DNA from: JACCVG01 sp963790245
GTDB taxonomy: Bacteria; Actinomycetota; Thermoleophilia; Solirubrobacterales; Thermoleophilaceae
Assembly (NCBI GenBank): GCA_963790245.1
Contig: CAWBNP010000002.1
Location: 868,001-932,000, forward strand
Direction of reading: 5' to 3'
DNA: 64,000 bases
A program made the position numbers and the translations under genes. Positions within the stretch are counted from its first letter, which is position 1, and every line of letters begins with the position of its first letter. Below are positions 28,726-35,957 of this stretch, one piece after another. Under the pieces are notes generated by a model. The model searched no databases. It was not told the DNA's origin and saw only the letters and a list, made by a program, of their open reading frames with translations.

Positions 28726-28747
28726 CCTCGAGTGATCAGACTCGAGG
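28726..28747 (-). terminator. Hairpin at the ftsZ stop codon
   Basis: An 8-bp perfect stem (CCTCGAGT with its complement) and a 6-nt loop containing the ftsZ stop codon. No U-tract. It may end ftsZ transcription before ggt. A second 5-bp hairpin (CCGCC/GGCGG) lies at 28703-28717. Confidence 0.45.
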
Positions 28748-30142
28748 GAGGAACTCCGGAATGTGAACGTCGGCGAGGCCGCTCATCTCGCGTCGCGGCC
28801 GGTCAGCTCGGCTCACGCGCGGCTCACCGTCGATCAGGCGGGCTTCGTCGGCCGTCCGCGAGGATCGGTCACGAGCGACGGCGCGACGTGGCGCGTCAGC
28901 GGCGTAGCGGGTCGCGACGACCGTCACCCAAACCTCGTCGTTGAGCTTCTCGTCGATCATCGCGCCGAAGATGATGTTCGAGTCGGGGTGGGAGACCTCG
29001 GCGACCGCCTTGGCTGCCTCGTTGACCTCGAACAGGGAAAGGTCCTTGCCGCCGGTGATCGACAGGAGGATCGACTGCGCGCCGTCGACCGAGGTCTCCA
29101 ACAGCGGCGACTCGACCGCGTGGCGGGCGGCTTCGAGCGCCCGGCCCTCGCCGGTGCCCATACCGATGCCGAGCAGCGCCTGGCCGGCGTCGGCCATGAT
29201 CGTCCGCACATCGGCGAAGTCGAGGTTGATCAAGCCCGGCAGGGTGATCAGGTCGGAGATGCCCTGGACGCCCTGGCGCAGGACGTCGTCGGCCATGTTG
29301 AAAGCGGCGACCATCGAGGTCGTCTTGTCGAGCACCTCTAGCAGCCGCGTGTTCGGGATCGTGATCAGCGTGTCGACCTCTTCGGCGAGCTCCTGCACGC
29401 CCATTTCGGCCTGCTGGGCGCGACGGATCCCCTCGAAGCTGAACGGCTTGGTCACGATGCCGACGGTCAGCGCGCCGACTTCGCGGGCGATCCGCGCGAC
29501 AACTGGCGCGGCGCCGGTCCCTGTGCCGCCGCCCTCGCCGGCGGTGATGAAGACCATGTCCGCGCCCTTGAGCACCGCCTTGATCTCGTCGTAGCTCTCA
29601 ACCGCTGCGACGCGCCCCATCTCCGGGTTCGCGCCGGCGCCGAGGCCGCGGGTCGCTGAGCCGCCGAGGTGGATCTTCTCGTGGGCGCTCGACCCCTGGA
29701 GCGACTGCATGTCCGTGTTGGCCGCAATGAAGTCGATGCCCTGGATCTCGGTGTGGATCATCCGCTCGACCGCGTTGACACCGCCGCCACCGACTCCGAT
29801 CACGCGCAGGATCGGCTCGATCACCTGCGGCGCGCTGGGGCCCCGGCGCTCTTCGCGGCCGTAGCGCGGACCGTCGTCAGTCGCGCGGGTCGGGCTCTCC
29901 ATGAAGTTCTCGGGGATCTCGGCGGAGAAGACCGTCTTGAGTCGCTCCTTGGGCTCGGGGATCTTCGGAGCGTCCTCCTCGCGCGGCGTCGAAGCGACCG
30001 GATCGGGAGCGGGCGGCGGGGTGGGCTCGACGGCCGTCGGCTCGGGGTGCCCGTCGCGCGGCGGCGCCGCGGACTTGTCGGTCTTGCGGAAGAGGTCCGC
30101 GAGCGGACCCTCGCGCATGCTCGCGCGCTTACCGGTTGCCAT
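28736..30142 (-). CDS. ftsZ: FtsZ with long N-terminal extension
   Basis: 468 residues. The GTPase core starts only at about residue 108 (VIEPILRVIGVGGGGVNAV) and carries the tubulin signature GGGTGTG (204-210) and the T7-loop LDFADVR. The tail ends DVHIPEFLPRV, like the conserved FtsZ C-terminal peptide. Most FtsZ proteins have 10-30 residues before the core; here ~107 are proline-, Glu- and Lys-rich and likely disordered. The ATG at 30142 is preceded by AAGGAGG at ideal distance, supporting the long form. It overlaps the end of parA by 14 nt. FtsZ polymerises at the division site; no other division (dcw) gene is nearby. Confidence 0.92.
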   Translation of the reverse strand: MATGKRASMREGPLADLFRKTDKSAAPPRDGHPEPTAVEPTPPPAPDPVASTPREEDAPKIPEPKERLKTVFSAEIPENFMESPTRATDDGPRYGREERRGPSAPQVIEPILRVIGVGGGGVNAVERMIHTEIQGIDFIAANTDMQSLQGSSAHEKIHLGGSATRGLGAGANPEMGRVAAVESYDEIKAVLKGADMVFITAGEGGGTGTGAAPVVARIAREVGALTVGIVTKPFSFEGIRRAQQAEMGVQELAEEVDTLITIPNTRLLEVLDKTTSMVAAFNMADDVLRQGVQGISDLITLPGLINLDFADVRTIMADAGQALLGIGMGTGEGRALEAARHAVESPLLETSVDGAQSILLSITGGKDLSLFEVNEAAKAVAEVSHPDSNIIFGAMIDEKLNDEVWVTVVATRYAADAPRRAVARDRSSRTADEARLIDGEPRVSRADRPRREMSGLADVHIPEFLPRV

Positions 30143-30980
30143 GCGAGAGAACCTCCTTGGCGAGCTCGCGGTAGGCAAACGCGGCCTTCCCGTCCGGCTC
30201 GTACTTGAGTACCGACATTCCCTTCACGGGGGCCTCGGCGAACCGCACCGTCTTACGGATCCGCGAAGCGAAGACGCGATCGCCGAAGTTCTCCTCGAGG
30301 ATCTCGATCGCCTCCTTGGCGTGCACCGTCCGGCTGTCGACGAGCGTCGGCAGGATCCCCTCGATCTCGATATTCGGGTTGAGGTTCTCTCTGATCATCG
30401 ACAAGGTGTTCTGCAGCTGGATCAGGCCCCGCATCGAGAGATACTCGCACTGGACCGGGACGATCACCTTATCCGAGGCCGTCAGGGCGTTGATCGTCAG
30501 CAGCCCGAGGCTCGGCGGGGTGTCGATGCAGATGAAGTCGTAGTCCTCGAGGATCGGCCGGAAGGCCTTCTCGAGCGAGCGCTCGCGCCCGATCTGGGTC
30601 GACATCGCGATCTCCGCGCCGGCCAGATCGATCGAAGCACACGCGACGTCGATCTCGCGCTTGCGGATCACCTCGCGGATCGAGGTCCCGTGGACGAGCA
30701 CGTCGTACATCGAGAGCTCGAGCGTGTCGGGGTCGATCCCCTGGCTCATCGTCAGGTTGCCCTGCGGGTCGAGGTCGACGCACAGCACCCTGTGGCCGGT
30801 CTCCGCAAACGCGACGGCGAGGTTGAGAGTCGTCGTCGTCTTGGCGACGCCGCCCTTCTGGTTGGTGAACGCGATGACCTTCGCCCGATTCGTCTTCACG
30901 GCAGGCTCCGATGTTTCGGGGACGACCGGTCGCTCGACATCGACGACCGCTTCGACCCGCTTCTTCTCGAACAAACCCAT
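30129..30980 (-). CDS. parA: ParA/Soj-type ATPase
   Basis: 283 residues. After a 30-residue variable N-terminus, the deviant Walker A motif FTNQKGGVAKTTTTLNLA (residues ~38-55) with the signature lysine is followed by VLCVDLDPQGNLT and FICIDTPPSLGLLTINAL. These are hallmarks of chromosome-partitioning ParA rather than MinD, which would end in an amphipathic helix. No parB follows; instead ftsZ overlaps its 3' end. The ATG at 30980 is chosen; a TAGGCA hexamer lies 7 nt upstream. The upstream region holds a parS-like site. It may couple segregation or positioning to FtsZ; that is inference. Confidence 0.9.
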   Translation of the reverse strand: MGLFEKKRVEAVVDVERPVVPETSEPAVKTNRAKVIAFTNQKGGVAKTTTTLNLAVAFAETGHRVLCVDLDPQGNLTMSQGIDPDTLELSMYDVLVHGTSIREVIRKREIDVACASIDLAGAEIAMSTQIGRERSLEKAFRPILEDYDFICIDTPPSLGLLTINALTASDKVIVPVQCEYLSMRGLIQLQNTLSMIRENLNPNIEIEGILPTLVDSRTVHAKEAIEILEENFGDRVFASRIRKTVRFAEAPVKGMSVLKYEPDGKAAFAYRELAKEVLSHGNR

Positions 30981-31035
30981 GTAGACGTGCCTATTCGCAC
31001 GACCGCGTGCGATTCCTTCCCCGAGGGGATCATGC

Positions 31036-31049
31036 ATTCCACGTGGGAC
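31036..31049. promoter_or_regulatory. parS-like ParB-binding site candidate
   Basis: ATTCCACGTGGGAC matches the variant parS GTTCCACGTGGAAC at 12 of 14 positions, with the CACGTG core intact. It lies 55-70 nt upstream of parA, between parA and the ArsA-like pair. The consensus GTTTCACGTGAAAC is matched at 10 of 14. Confidence 0.35.
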
Positions 31050-31089
31050 GGAAAAGCCGCGTCGCCTTGCGGGCGCCTGATGGTCGACT

Positions 31090-31124
31090 CCACGGGAGCG
31101 TGCTCCTGCGTGCGGTTCCCGTGG
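31090..31124. repeat. Inverted repeat CCACGGGA/TCCCGTGG
   Basis: A perfect 8-bp inverted repeat with a 19-nt spacer lies between the divergent parA and ArsA-like genes. It could be an operator or an RNA hairpin; no family is recognised. Confidence 0.35.
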
Positions 31125-31135
31125 TGTCGGCCATC

Positions 31136-31141
31136 TAGGGT
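31136..31141 (+). promoter_or_regulatory. -10 hexamer TAGGGT before ArsA-like gene 1
   Basis: TAGGGT is followed after 6 nt by an in-frame ATC codon at 31148. This is the same geometry seen before ATG/GTG starts elsewhere in the window. Confidence 0.4.
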
Positions 31142-31147
31142 GAGTCG

Positions 31148-32083
31148 ATCGGTGGACTGCTCGACAAGCGGCTGCTCTTCGTCACGGGCAAGGGCGGCAC
31201 CGGGAAGTCGACCGTCGCGGCGTCGCTCGGGCTCGCTGCGGTGCGCGCCGGCAAGCGGGTGCTGATCTGCGAGATCGCGGGCCGGCGACAGGTCTGGGAT
31301 GCCCTCGCCGGCGGCGCGGTCGGCGATCCCTACGTCGAGACCGAGCTCGTTCCCGGACTGCACGCGGTCTCGATCGATCCGGAGAGCGCGCTCGAGGAGT
31401 ACCTGCGCAGCCAGCTCCCCTCGCGCGCGCTGTTCGAGCTGCTGCGGCGCAGCCGGATGTTCCAGTACCTGGTCGCCGCGGCCCCCGGTGCACGCGAGCT
31501 GCTGACGATCGGCAAGGTCTGGGAGACGGCCCAGCTCGACCGACCCTGGACCGAGACCGAAGCGCGCTATGACCTGGTCGTCGTCGATGCTCCGGCGACT
31601 GGGCACGGGCTCGCGCTGCTCAATGCGCCGCGCACCTTCGGCGAGATCGCGCGGGTCGGCCGGATCCGCCGCCAGGCCGGCAAGATCGACAGCTTCCTGC
31701 GCGACCGCCATAGCTGCGGCGTGATCGCGGTCTCGCTCTGCGAAGAGCTGCCCGTCAGCGAGACCGTCGAGTTCGCCGGCCGGCTTCGCGAGGAGATGGC
31801 GCTCGAGCTCGAGCTGATCGTCGCGAACGCACTGCTCCCCGACCGCTTCAACGACGCCGACGCGGCCGCACTCCGATCGATCGAACTCGAGGATCGCTCA
31901 CCGATCGCGAGGACGGGTGTCTCGACGGCGCTGCGCGAGCACTCGCGCGCCCGGTCCCAGCGCGAGCATCTCTCCCAGCTCGCCGCGCACGGACCGATCG
32001 CCGAGCTGCCGCTCCTCTTCGCTCCCGAGCTCGGCCCGCAAGAGCTGACCCTGCTCTCCGAAGCCCTCGAGCCCGCCCTGTGA
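31148..32083 (+). CDS. ArsA-family ATPase, first of pair
   Basis: About 311 residues. The P-loop region KRLLFVTGKGGTGKSTVAA, then VLICEIAG, YDLVVVDAPATGHGLALL and VIAVSLCEELPVSETVEF, place it in the ArsA/anion-transporting ATPase family. The P-loop is encoded upstream of the first ATG/GTG/TTG start (GTG 31241). Between the in-frame stop at 31136 and the P-loop there is no canonical start. ATC 31148 fits the leaderless spacing best; CTG 31157 is an alternative. The pair resembles Rv3679-Rv3680 of M. tuberculosis, cytoplasmic ATPases of uncertain cargo. Its stop overlaps the next start as GTGA. Confidence 0.8.
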   Translation: MGGLLDKRLLFVTGKGGTGKSTVAASLGLAAVRAGKRVLICEIAGRRQVWDALAGGAVGDPYVETELVPGLHAVSIDPESALEEYLRSQLPSRALFELLRRSRMFQYLVAAAPGARELLTIGKVWETAQLDRPWTETEARYDLVVVDAPATGHGLALLNAPRTFGEIARVGRIRRQAGKIDSFLRDRHSCGVIAVSLCEELPVSETVEFAGRLREEMALELELIVANALLPDRFNDADAAALRSIELEDRSPIARTGVSTALREHSRARSQREHLSQLAAHGPIAELPLLFAPELGPQELTLLSEALEPAL

Positions 32084-33204
32084 GTGAGCGGCCGGATCTC
32101 GCCGCGCTGCTCGACGGCGTCGAGGTGTGCGTCTGCGCCGGTTCGGGCGGGGTCGGCAAGACCACGACCGCCGCGGCGATCGCGCTCGGACTCGCGGCCG
32201 GCGGCAAGCGGGTCGCGGTGATCACGATCGATCCGGCGCGGCGGCTCGCAGACTCGCTCGGACTGCCGCAGCTCGGCAATGCGGAGCTGCGGGTGGATCC
32301 CTCGCGATTCGAGCAGGCCGGAATCGCGGTCGAGGGAGAGCTCTGGGCGCTGATGCTCGACCCCAAGCAGACCTTCGACGGTGTGGTCGAGCGGTACGCG
32401 CCCGATGCGGCGAGCCGCGAGGCGATCCTCGCCAACCCGATCTACAAGCAGCTCTCGAGCGCAGTCGCCGGATCGCAGGAGTACATGGCTATGGAGCGTC
32501 TGTACGAACTCCACGAAAGCGGTGACTTCGATGTCCTCGTGCTCGACACGCCGCCGGCGAGCAACGCGCTCGACTTCCTCGACGCCCCCGGCCGGCTGCT
32601 GCGCTTCATCGACTCGCGCTCGCTGCAGATCTTCCTCGCCCCCGGCCGCACGGGCCTCCGGGTCGTCGGTGCCGGCGCCGGGATTGCGATGAGCGTGCTG
32701 GAGCGGATCACCGGCATCGATCTGCTGCGCGACCTGTCCGACTTCTTCCGCAGCTTCGGCTCGATGGTCGACGGCTTCCAGGAGCGCGCCCAGCACGTAA
32801 ACGATCTGCTGCGCGATCAGCGGACGAGCTTCCTGCTCGTGACGACTCCGCGGACCGGAGCGGTCGAGGAGGCCTTCGAGCTCAGGACCGCGCTCGCCGA
32901 GCGAGGGATCGCGTTCAGCGGGACGATCGCGAACCGCACCGTCGAACGCTCGGCGAGCGGCTCGCCGGAGGAGGTGGTGGGTGAGCTCTCAGCGTTGGTC
33001 GGCGACGACCTCGCGGTACGGGTCGGCGCCGCGCTGGCCGACCAGTGGGCGCTGGGTGAGCACGACGCAAAGACCCTCGGGCTGCTCAGCGAGGACGACT
33101 CTCCCGTGATCGAGGTTCCCCACCTGGATCACGAGGTCCACGATATCCCCGGTCTGGCGGCGATCAATGAGTACCTGTTCCCGAGCTACACGGCTCCGGC
33201 GTAG
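32080..33204 (+). CDS. ArsA-family ATPase, second of pair
   Basis: 374 residues. EVCVCAGSGGVGKTTTAAAIALGLA is the Walker A region, ITIDPARRLADSLGL the family motif, and FDVLVLDTPPASNALDFLDAP the Walker B region. The C-terminal third is helical with the linker DLSDFFRSFGSMVDGFQERA typical of the larger partner of actinobacterial ArsA pairs. It overlaps the first ATPase gene by 4 nt (GTGA), so the two are probably made as a heteromer. No arsB or arsR is near, so an arsenite role is unlikely. Its 3' end overlaps the convergent gene by 19 nt. Confidence 0.87.
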   Translation: MSERPDLAALLDGVEVCVCAGSGGVGKTTTAAAIALGLAAGGKRVAVITIDPARRLADSLGLPQLGNAELRVDPSRFEQAGIAVEGELWALMLDPKQTFDGVVERYAPDAASREAILANPIYKQLSSAVAGSQEYMAMERLYELHESGDFDVLVLDTPPASNALDFLDAPGRLLRFIDSRSLQIFLAPGRTGLRVVGAGAGIAMSVLERITGIDLLRDLSDFFRSFGSMVDGFQERAQHVNDLLRDQRTSFLLVTTPRTGAVEEAFELRTALAERGIAFSGTIANRTVERSASGSPEEVVGELSALVGDDLAVRVGAALADQWALGEHDAKTLGLLSEDDSPVIEVPHLDHEVHDIPGLAAINEYLFPSYTAPA

Positions 33205-34658
33205 TCGTCCGCGTCGTCGTCGAAGTAATCCTCGGTCGAGTCGGTCTCGACCTCCGCCTCGGCCGCGAACGCCTGGAACTCCTGGGTCTCGACCGAGGCG
33301 AGCTCGAGCTTACGCTCGAGCTCGGGATCCGGCGCGCTGAACGCCTGGGTCTCGAGGGCGTCAACCTCGGGCCGCCAGTCCGCTTCCTCCGAGGCAGGTT
33401 CGGCACTCGCGCCGCGGGTGTCGTGGGCGAGGATCTCGCCGTCAAAGTTCCCGGCGAGCAGGATCTCGTCGGCGACGATCACGAGATCGTCCTCCAGATA
33501 GCCGCAGATCAGATCACGCAGCAGCGCGCGCAGATGGGTCTCGAGGCCGATCACCGCGTGGCGCACCGGTTCGCTCAGCTCGGGTGAGCGGCCAGACGCG
33601 ATCACAATCGCCTCGAGATCGAGCGCGGCCTGGGCCAACGAGCTCACCGCGGCCCGATCGGCCTCCTCGGCGCAGAGCGCGGCGAGCCGCATCGGAATCC
33701 GCCCGTGATCGCCCTGGGTGCCGCCGAGCAGCGCGCGCAGGACAAGTAGGTGATCGGTCAATCCCTCGCGCGCGACGCGCCGCGAGCAACCCATCTCGAA
33801 CCGGCCGAGCGCCCAGCTGACGCGCTCTGAGTAGCGCGAATGAGCGATCACGTCGAGTAGGTCGGCGAGCTCGGCTTCCTCGTGGCCGGCGAGCCGGTGC
33901 GACTCGGTTCGCGGGGCACCCTGCGGGATCGCGACCGGCGTCCAGGCACCGGTTCCGGCGCGGATCCACGCGAGCGAGTCGATCGTCGCGCCGGGCGCTC
34001 CGATCAGCCGGAGCCCGGTTATCAGCCGCTTGAACCTTGCCCGCGCCTCATCCAGCGGTGGCGGCTCTTCGGCGTCCTGCTGAACGCGGAAGGAGCAGAC
34101 GACCTCGGGCGGCAGTCGGCGGTCCTCGCCGAGCATCAGGTCCTCGGGAAGGTCACCCGCCGCTCGTCCCATGACCAGCGAGAGATCGTCGTCGAGTGGC
34201 ACCCGATGCGACTCCAGTGTGACCCCGCGTAGCCGTGCGACGATCTCGACGGTCAGGGTTCCGTCGCCGACATTGCTCTCGAGGTCCTCGCAGAGCCGGT
34301 TGAAGCGCGGCTCGGGGAACCTGAAGTCGGTGGCGCCCTCATAGAGCCGCTCCGTCAGATCGAGCAGCACATCCTCCGCGGTGACGGCGGGAATCGCGCG
34401 CACGCGTGCATAGGCGCGTACGCGCGGTGTCAGGGCGGCGGTCGCGAGTTCGAACCCCGGCAGCTCACGGAGCTCCGGCCAGCGGCCGTTGACGAACTCG
34501 ACGGCACGCGGGCGATAGTCGTAGAGCGCCGGGCCGCTGCCCCGCTGCTCGGTCAGGTCGAACGGAACCTCGGCGCCCGACCGCACCTCGCTCGTCAGAT
34601 AGGCGGCCGTCTCGAGCAGGAACTCACGCAGCGGGTCGAACAGAGCTCGGTCGGACAC
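33186..34658 (-). CDS. Hypothetical protein with acidic C-terminal tail
   Basis: About 490 residues from the GTG at 34658; not recognised. Visible features: an alpha-helical N-terminus (DRALFDPLREFLLETAAYLTSE), a conserved-looking YDYRPRAVEFVNGRWPELRE, a long helical middle (ERVSWALGRFEMGCSRRV, LVLRALLGG) and a last ~110 residues that are strongly acidic (ending DSTEDYFDDDADDYAGAV). No signal peptide or membrane segment, so probably cytoplasmic. It converges on the ArsA-like pair with a 19-nt overlap. Some 130 residues of open sequence before 34658 overlap the HxlR gene in another frame and are excluded. Confidence 0.6.
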   Translation of the reverse strand: MSDRALFDPLREFLLETAAYLTSEVRSGAEVPFDLTEQRGSGPALYDYRPRAVEFVNGRWPELRELPGFELATAALTPRVRAYARVRAIPAVTAEDVLLDLTERLYEGATDFRFPEPRFNRLCEDLESNVGDGTLTVEIVARLRGVTLESHRVPLDDDLSLVMGRAAGDLPEDLMLGEDRRLPPEVVCSFRVQQDAEEPPPLDEARARFKRLITGLRLIGAPGATIDSLAWIRAGTGAWTPVAIPQGAPRTESHRLAGHEEAELADLLDVIAHSRYSERVSWALGRFEMGCSRRVAREGLTDHLLVLRALLGGTQGDHGRIPMRLAALCAEEADRAAVSSLAQAALDLEAIVIASGRSPELSEPVRHAVIGLETHLRALLRDLICGYLEDDLVIVADEILLAGNFDGEILAHDTRGASAEPASEEADWRPEVDALETQAFSAPDPELERKLELASVETQEFQAFAAEAEVETDSTEDYFDDDADDYAGAV

Positions 34659-34744
34659 ACTCGCGCTTTCGCCACTGGCGGCTCGGCTCCTCCCAATCAG
34701 GTCGCGAGAGCCAACTCTGACGGCGGAAGAGCCGTATGACTCCG

Positions 34745-35107
34745 TCAGGCGACGGCTACGGCGGCAACTTCTGAGCAGTCGGCCTGCAACCACCTGCGGC
34801 CGTACTCGCGCATGTCGTCGATCAGCGGCAACAGCGCCTCGCCCTTCTCGGTCAGCGCATACTCGACCCGCGGCGGGACCTCGGGGTAGGTGTTGCGCTC
34901 GACGATCCCGTGATCCTCGAGCGCGCGCAAGCGCAGCGACAGGGTCCGCGGGCTGATGCCCGCCAGCGAGCGCTCGAGCTCGCAAAAGCGGCTGCAGCCG
35001 CCGGCGAGGTCGCGAATCACCAGCAGCGTCCACTTCCCGCAAACGAGTTCGGCGGTCGCGCAGACCGGACAGGTCTCCGCTGCGAGCGCTGCTTCCCTGG
35101 AACTCAT
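34745..35107 (-). CDS. HxlR-family transcriptional regulator
   Basis: 120 residues, winged-helix. CPVCATAELVCGKWTLLVIRDLAGG is the HxlR start, with ELERSLAGISPRTLSLRLRALEDHGIV as the recognition helix and EYALTEKGEALLPLIDDM as the wing and after. Two N-terminal cysteines (CPVC) could sense redox or bind metal. A palindrome in its own promoter suggests autoregulation. AIM24 lies upstream on the same strand, 52 nt away, and could be co-regulated. Confidence 0.9.
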   Translation of the reverse strand: MSSREAALAAETCPVCATAELVCGKWTLLVIRDLAGGCSRFCELERSLAGISPRTLSLRLRALEDHGIVERNTYPEVPPRVEYALTEKGEALLPLIDDMREYGRRWLQADCSEVAAVAVA

Positions 35108-35114
35108 GATGCCC

Positions 35115-35120
35115 AGTCTA
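35115..35120 (-). promoter_or_regulatory. -10 hexamer TAGACT for the HxlR gene
   Basis: Minus-strand TAGACT lies 7 nt before the ATG at 35107, a leaderless arrangement. The operator-like palindrome lies immediately upstream. Confidence 0.5.
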
Positions 35121-35125
35121 GCGCG

Positions 35126-35140
35126 CTTCAGGAACTGAAG
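35126..35140. promoter_or_regulatory. Operator-like palindrome CTTCAG-N3-CTGAAG
   Basis: A perfect 6-3-6 inverted repeat sits just upstream of the -10 of the HxlR gene, where bound repressor would block polymerase. It is a good candidate for autoregulation. Confidence 0.45.
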
Positions 35141-35159
35141 TATTGGAAACCAGCGCGGA

Positions 35160-35870
35160 TTACCCGCCGAGCATGTTGCCCAGCCCGCCGCCGCCGGACT
35201 GACCCGCGACGGGTATGACGCGTCCTTCGCTGGGCTGCACCAGCACCCATCCCGCGCCCGAGAACCCCATCTGGAGCGACTCCCCCGAGCCGCGGCCGAT
35301 CAGCGTCTTCATGTTGACGTCGGTCTTGATCTGGGTTTGAACGCCGCTCGACCAGGTGATCGCTGCCGCCGGGTCGCAGAACGTCGGTGCGCTGCCGGTG
35401 TCGAGCAGCACCGGAGGGCCGTCGGTGAGCAGCGCCACCCAGCCGGTGCCCGCCATCGCCATGTTGTAGAGCCCGCCGGCCAGCGCGCCCGAGAAGCCGC
35501 CCTTGATGCGCGTGATATCCCACTCGATCCCAGCGTCGAAGGCGAGCACGTTCGCGCCGTTGCAGGTGATCTGATCGTTCTCGAGCTTGAGCAGGTGGAC
35601 CTCTTGGGCCTGGTCGGCGAGGAAGACCTCACCGGTCCCCGACATCTTCATCAGGCGGGTGCCTTCACCAGTCAGCGCCTTCTTCATCATCCGCCCCATC
35701 CCGCCCGCGCCGGCGTGCTCGAAGCGGACGTCGCCCTGGTAGGCGACCATCGAGCCGAGCTTCGCCTGAACGGTGACCTGCTGAAGGCTCACCTTCAGCA
35801 GCTTCGGGTTCTGCAGCGCGAAGGCGTCCGTCGACGTCGTCTCCGAAAACTGTCCGAGCACACTCTGCAT
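35160..35870 (-). CDS. AIM24 family protein
   Basis: 236 residues, AIM24/DUF124 beta-rich fold. Seen are LQVT/VQAKLGSMVAYQGDVRF, the glycine patch AGAGGMGRMMKKALTGEG, LAFDAGIEWDITRIKG and the C-terminal MGFSGAGWVLVQPSEG followed by a glycine-rich tail. Members are widespread in Actinobacteria; function is not established. A GGAG ribosome-binding site lies 5 nt before the ATG. TTGACA on the minus strand at 35929-35934 may be its -35. It is followed on the same strand by the HxlR regulator. Confidence 0.85.
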   Translation of the reverse strand: MQSVLGQFSETTSTDAFALQNPKLLKVSLQQVTVQAKLGSMVAYQGDVRFEHAGAGGMGRMMKKALTGEGTRLMKMSGTGEVFLADQAQEVHLLKLENDQITCNGANVLAFDAGIEWDITRIKGGFSGALAGGLYNMAMAGTGWVALLTDGPPVLLDTGSAPTFCDPAAAITWSSGVQTQIKTDVNMKTLIGRGSGESLQMGFSGAGWVLVQPSEGRVIPVAGQSGGGGLGNMLGG

Positions 35871-35928
35871 AGGAACTCCGATCGTCGCTGGGCGGTCGGC
35901 GCGAAACCTCGCGCAGGTGGGCGGCCGC

Positions 35929-35934
35929 TGTCAA
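35929..35934 (-). promoter_or_regulatory. Candidate -35 TTGACA for the AIM24 gene
   Basis: A consensus TTGACA lies 59 nt before the ATG at 35870. No convincing -10 is found at 16-18 nt spacing (CGAGGT at 17), so support is weak. Confidence 0.25.
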
Positions 35935-35957
35935 GCGCGATCGACCGAAGTCGGTGC

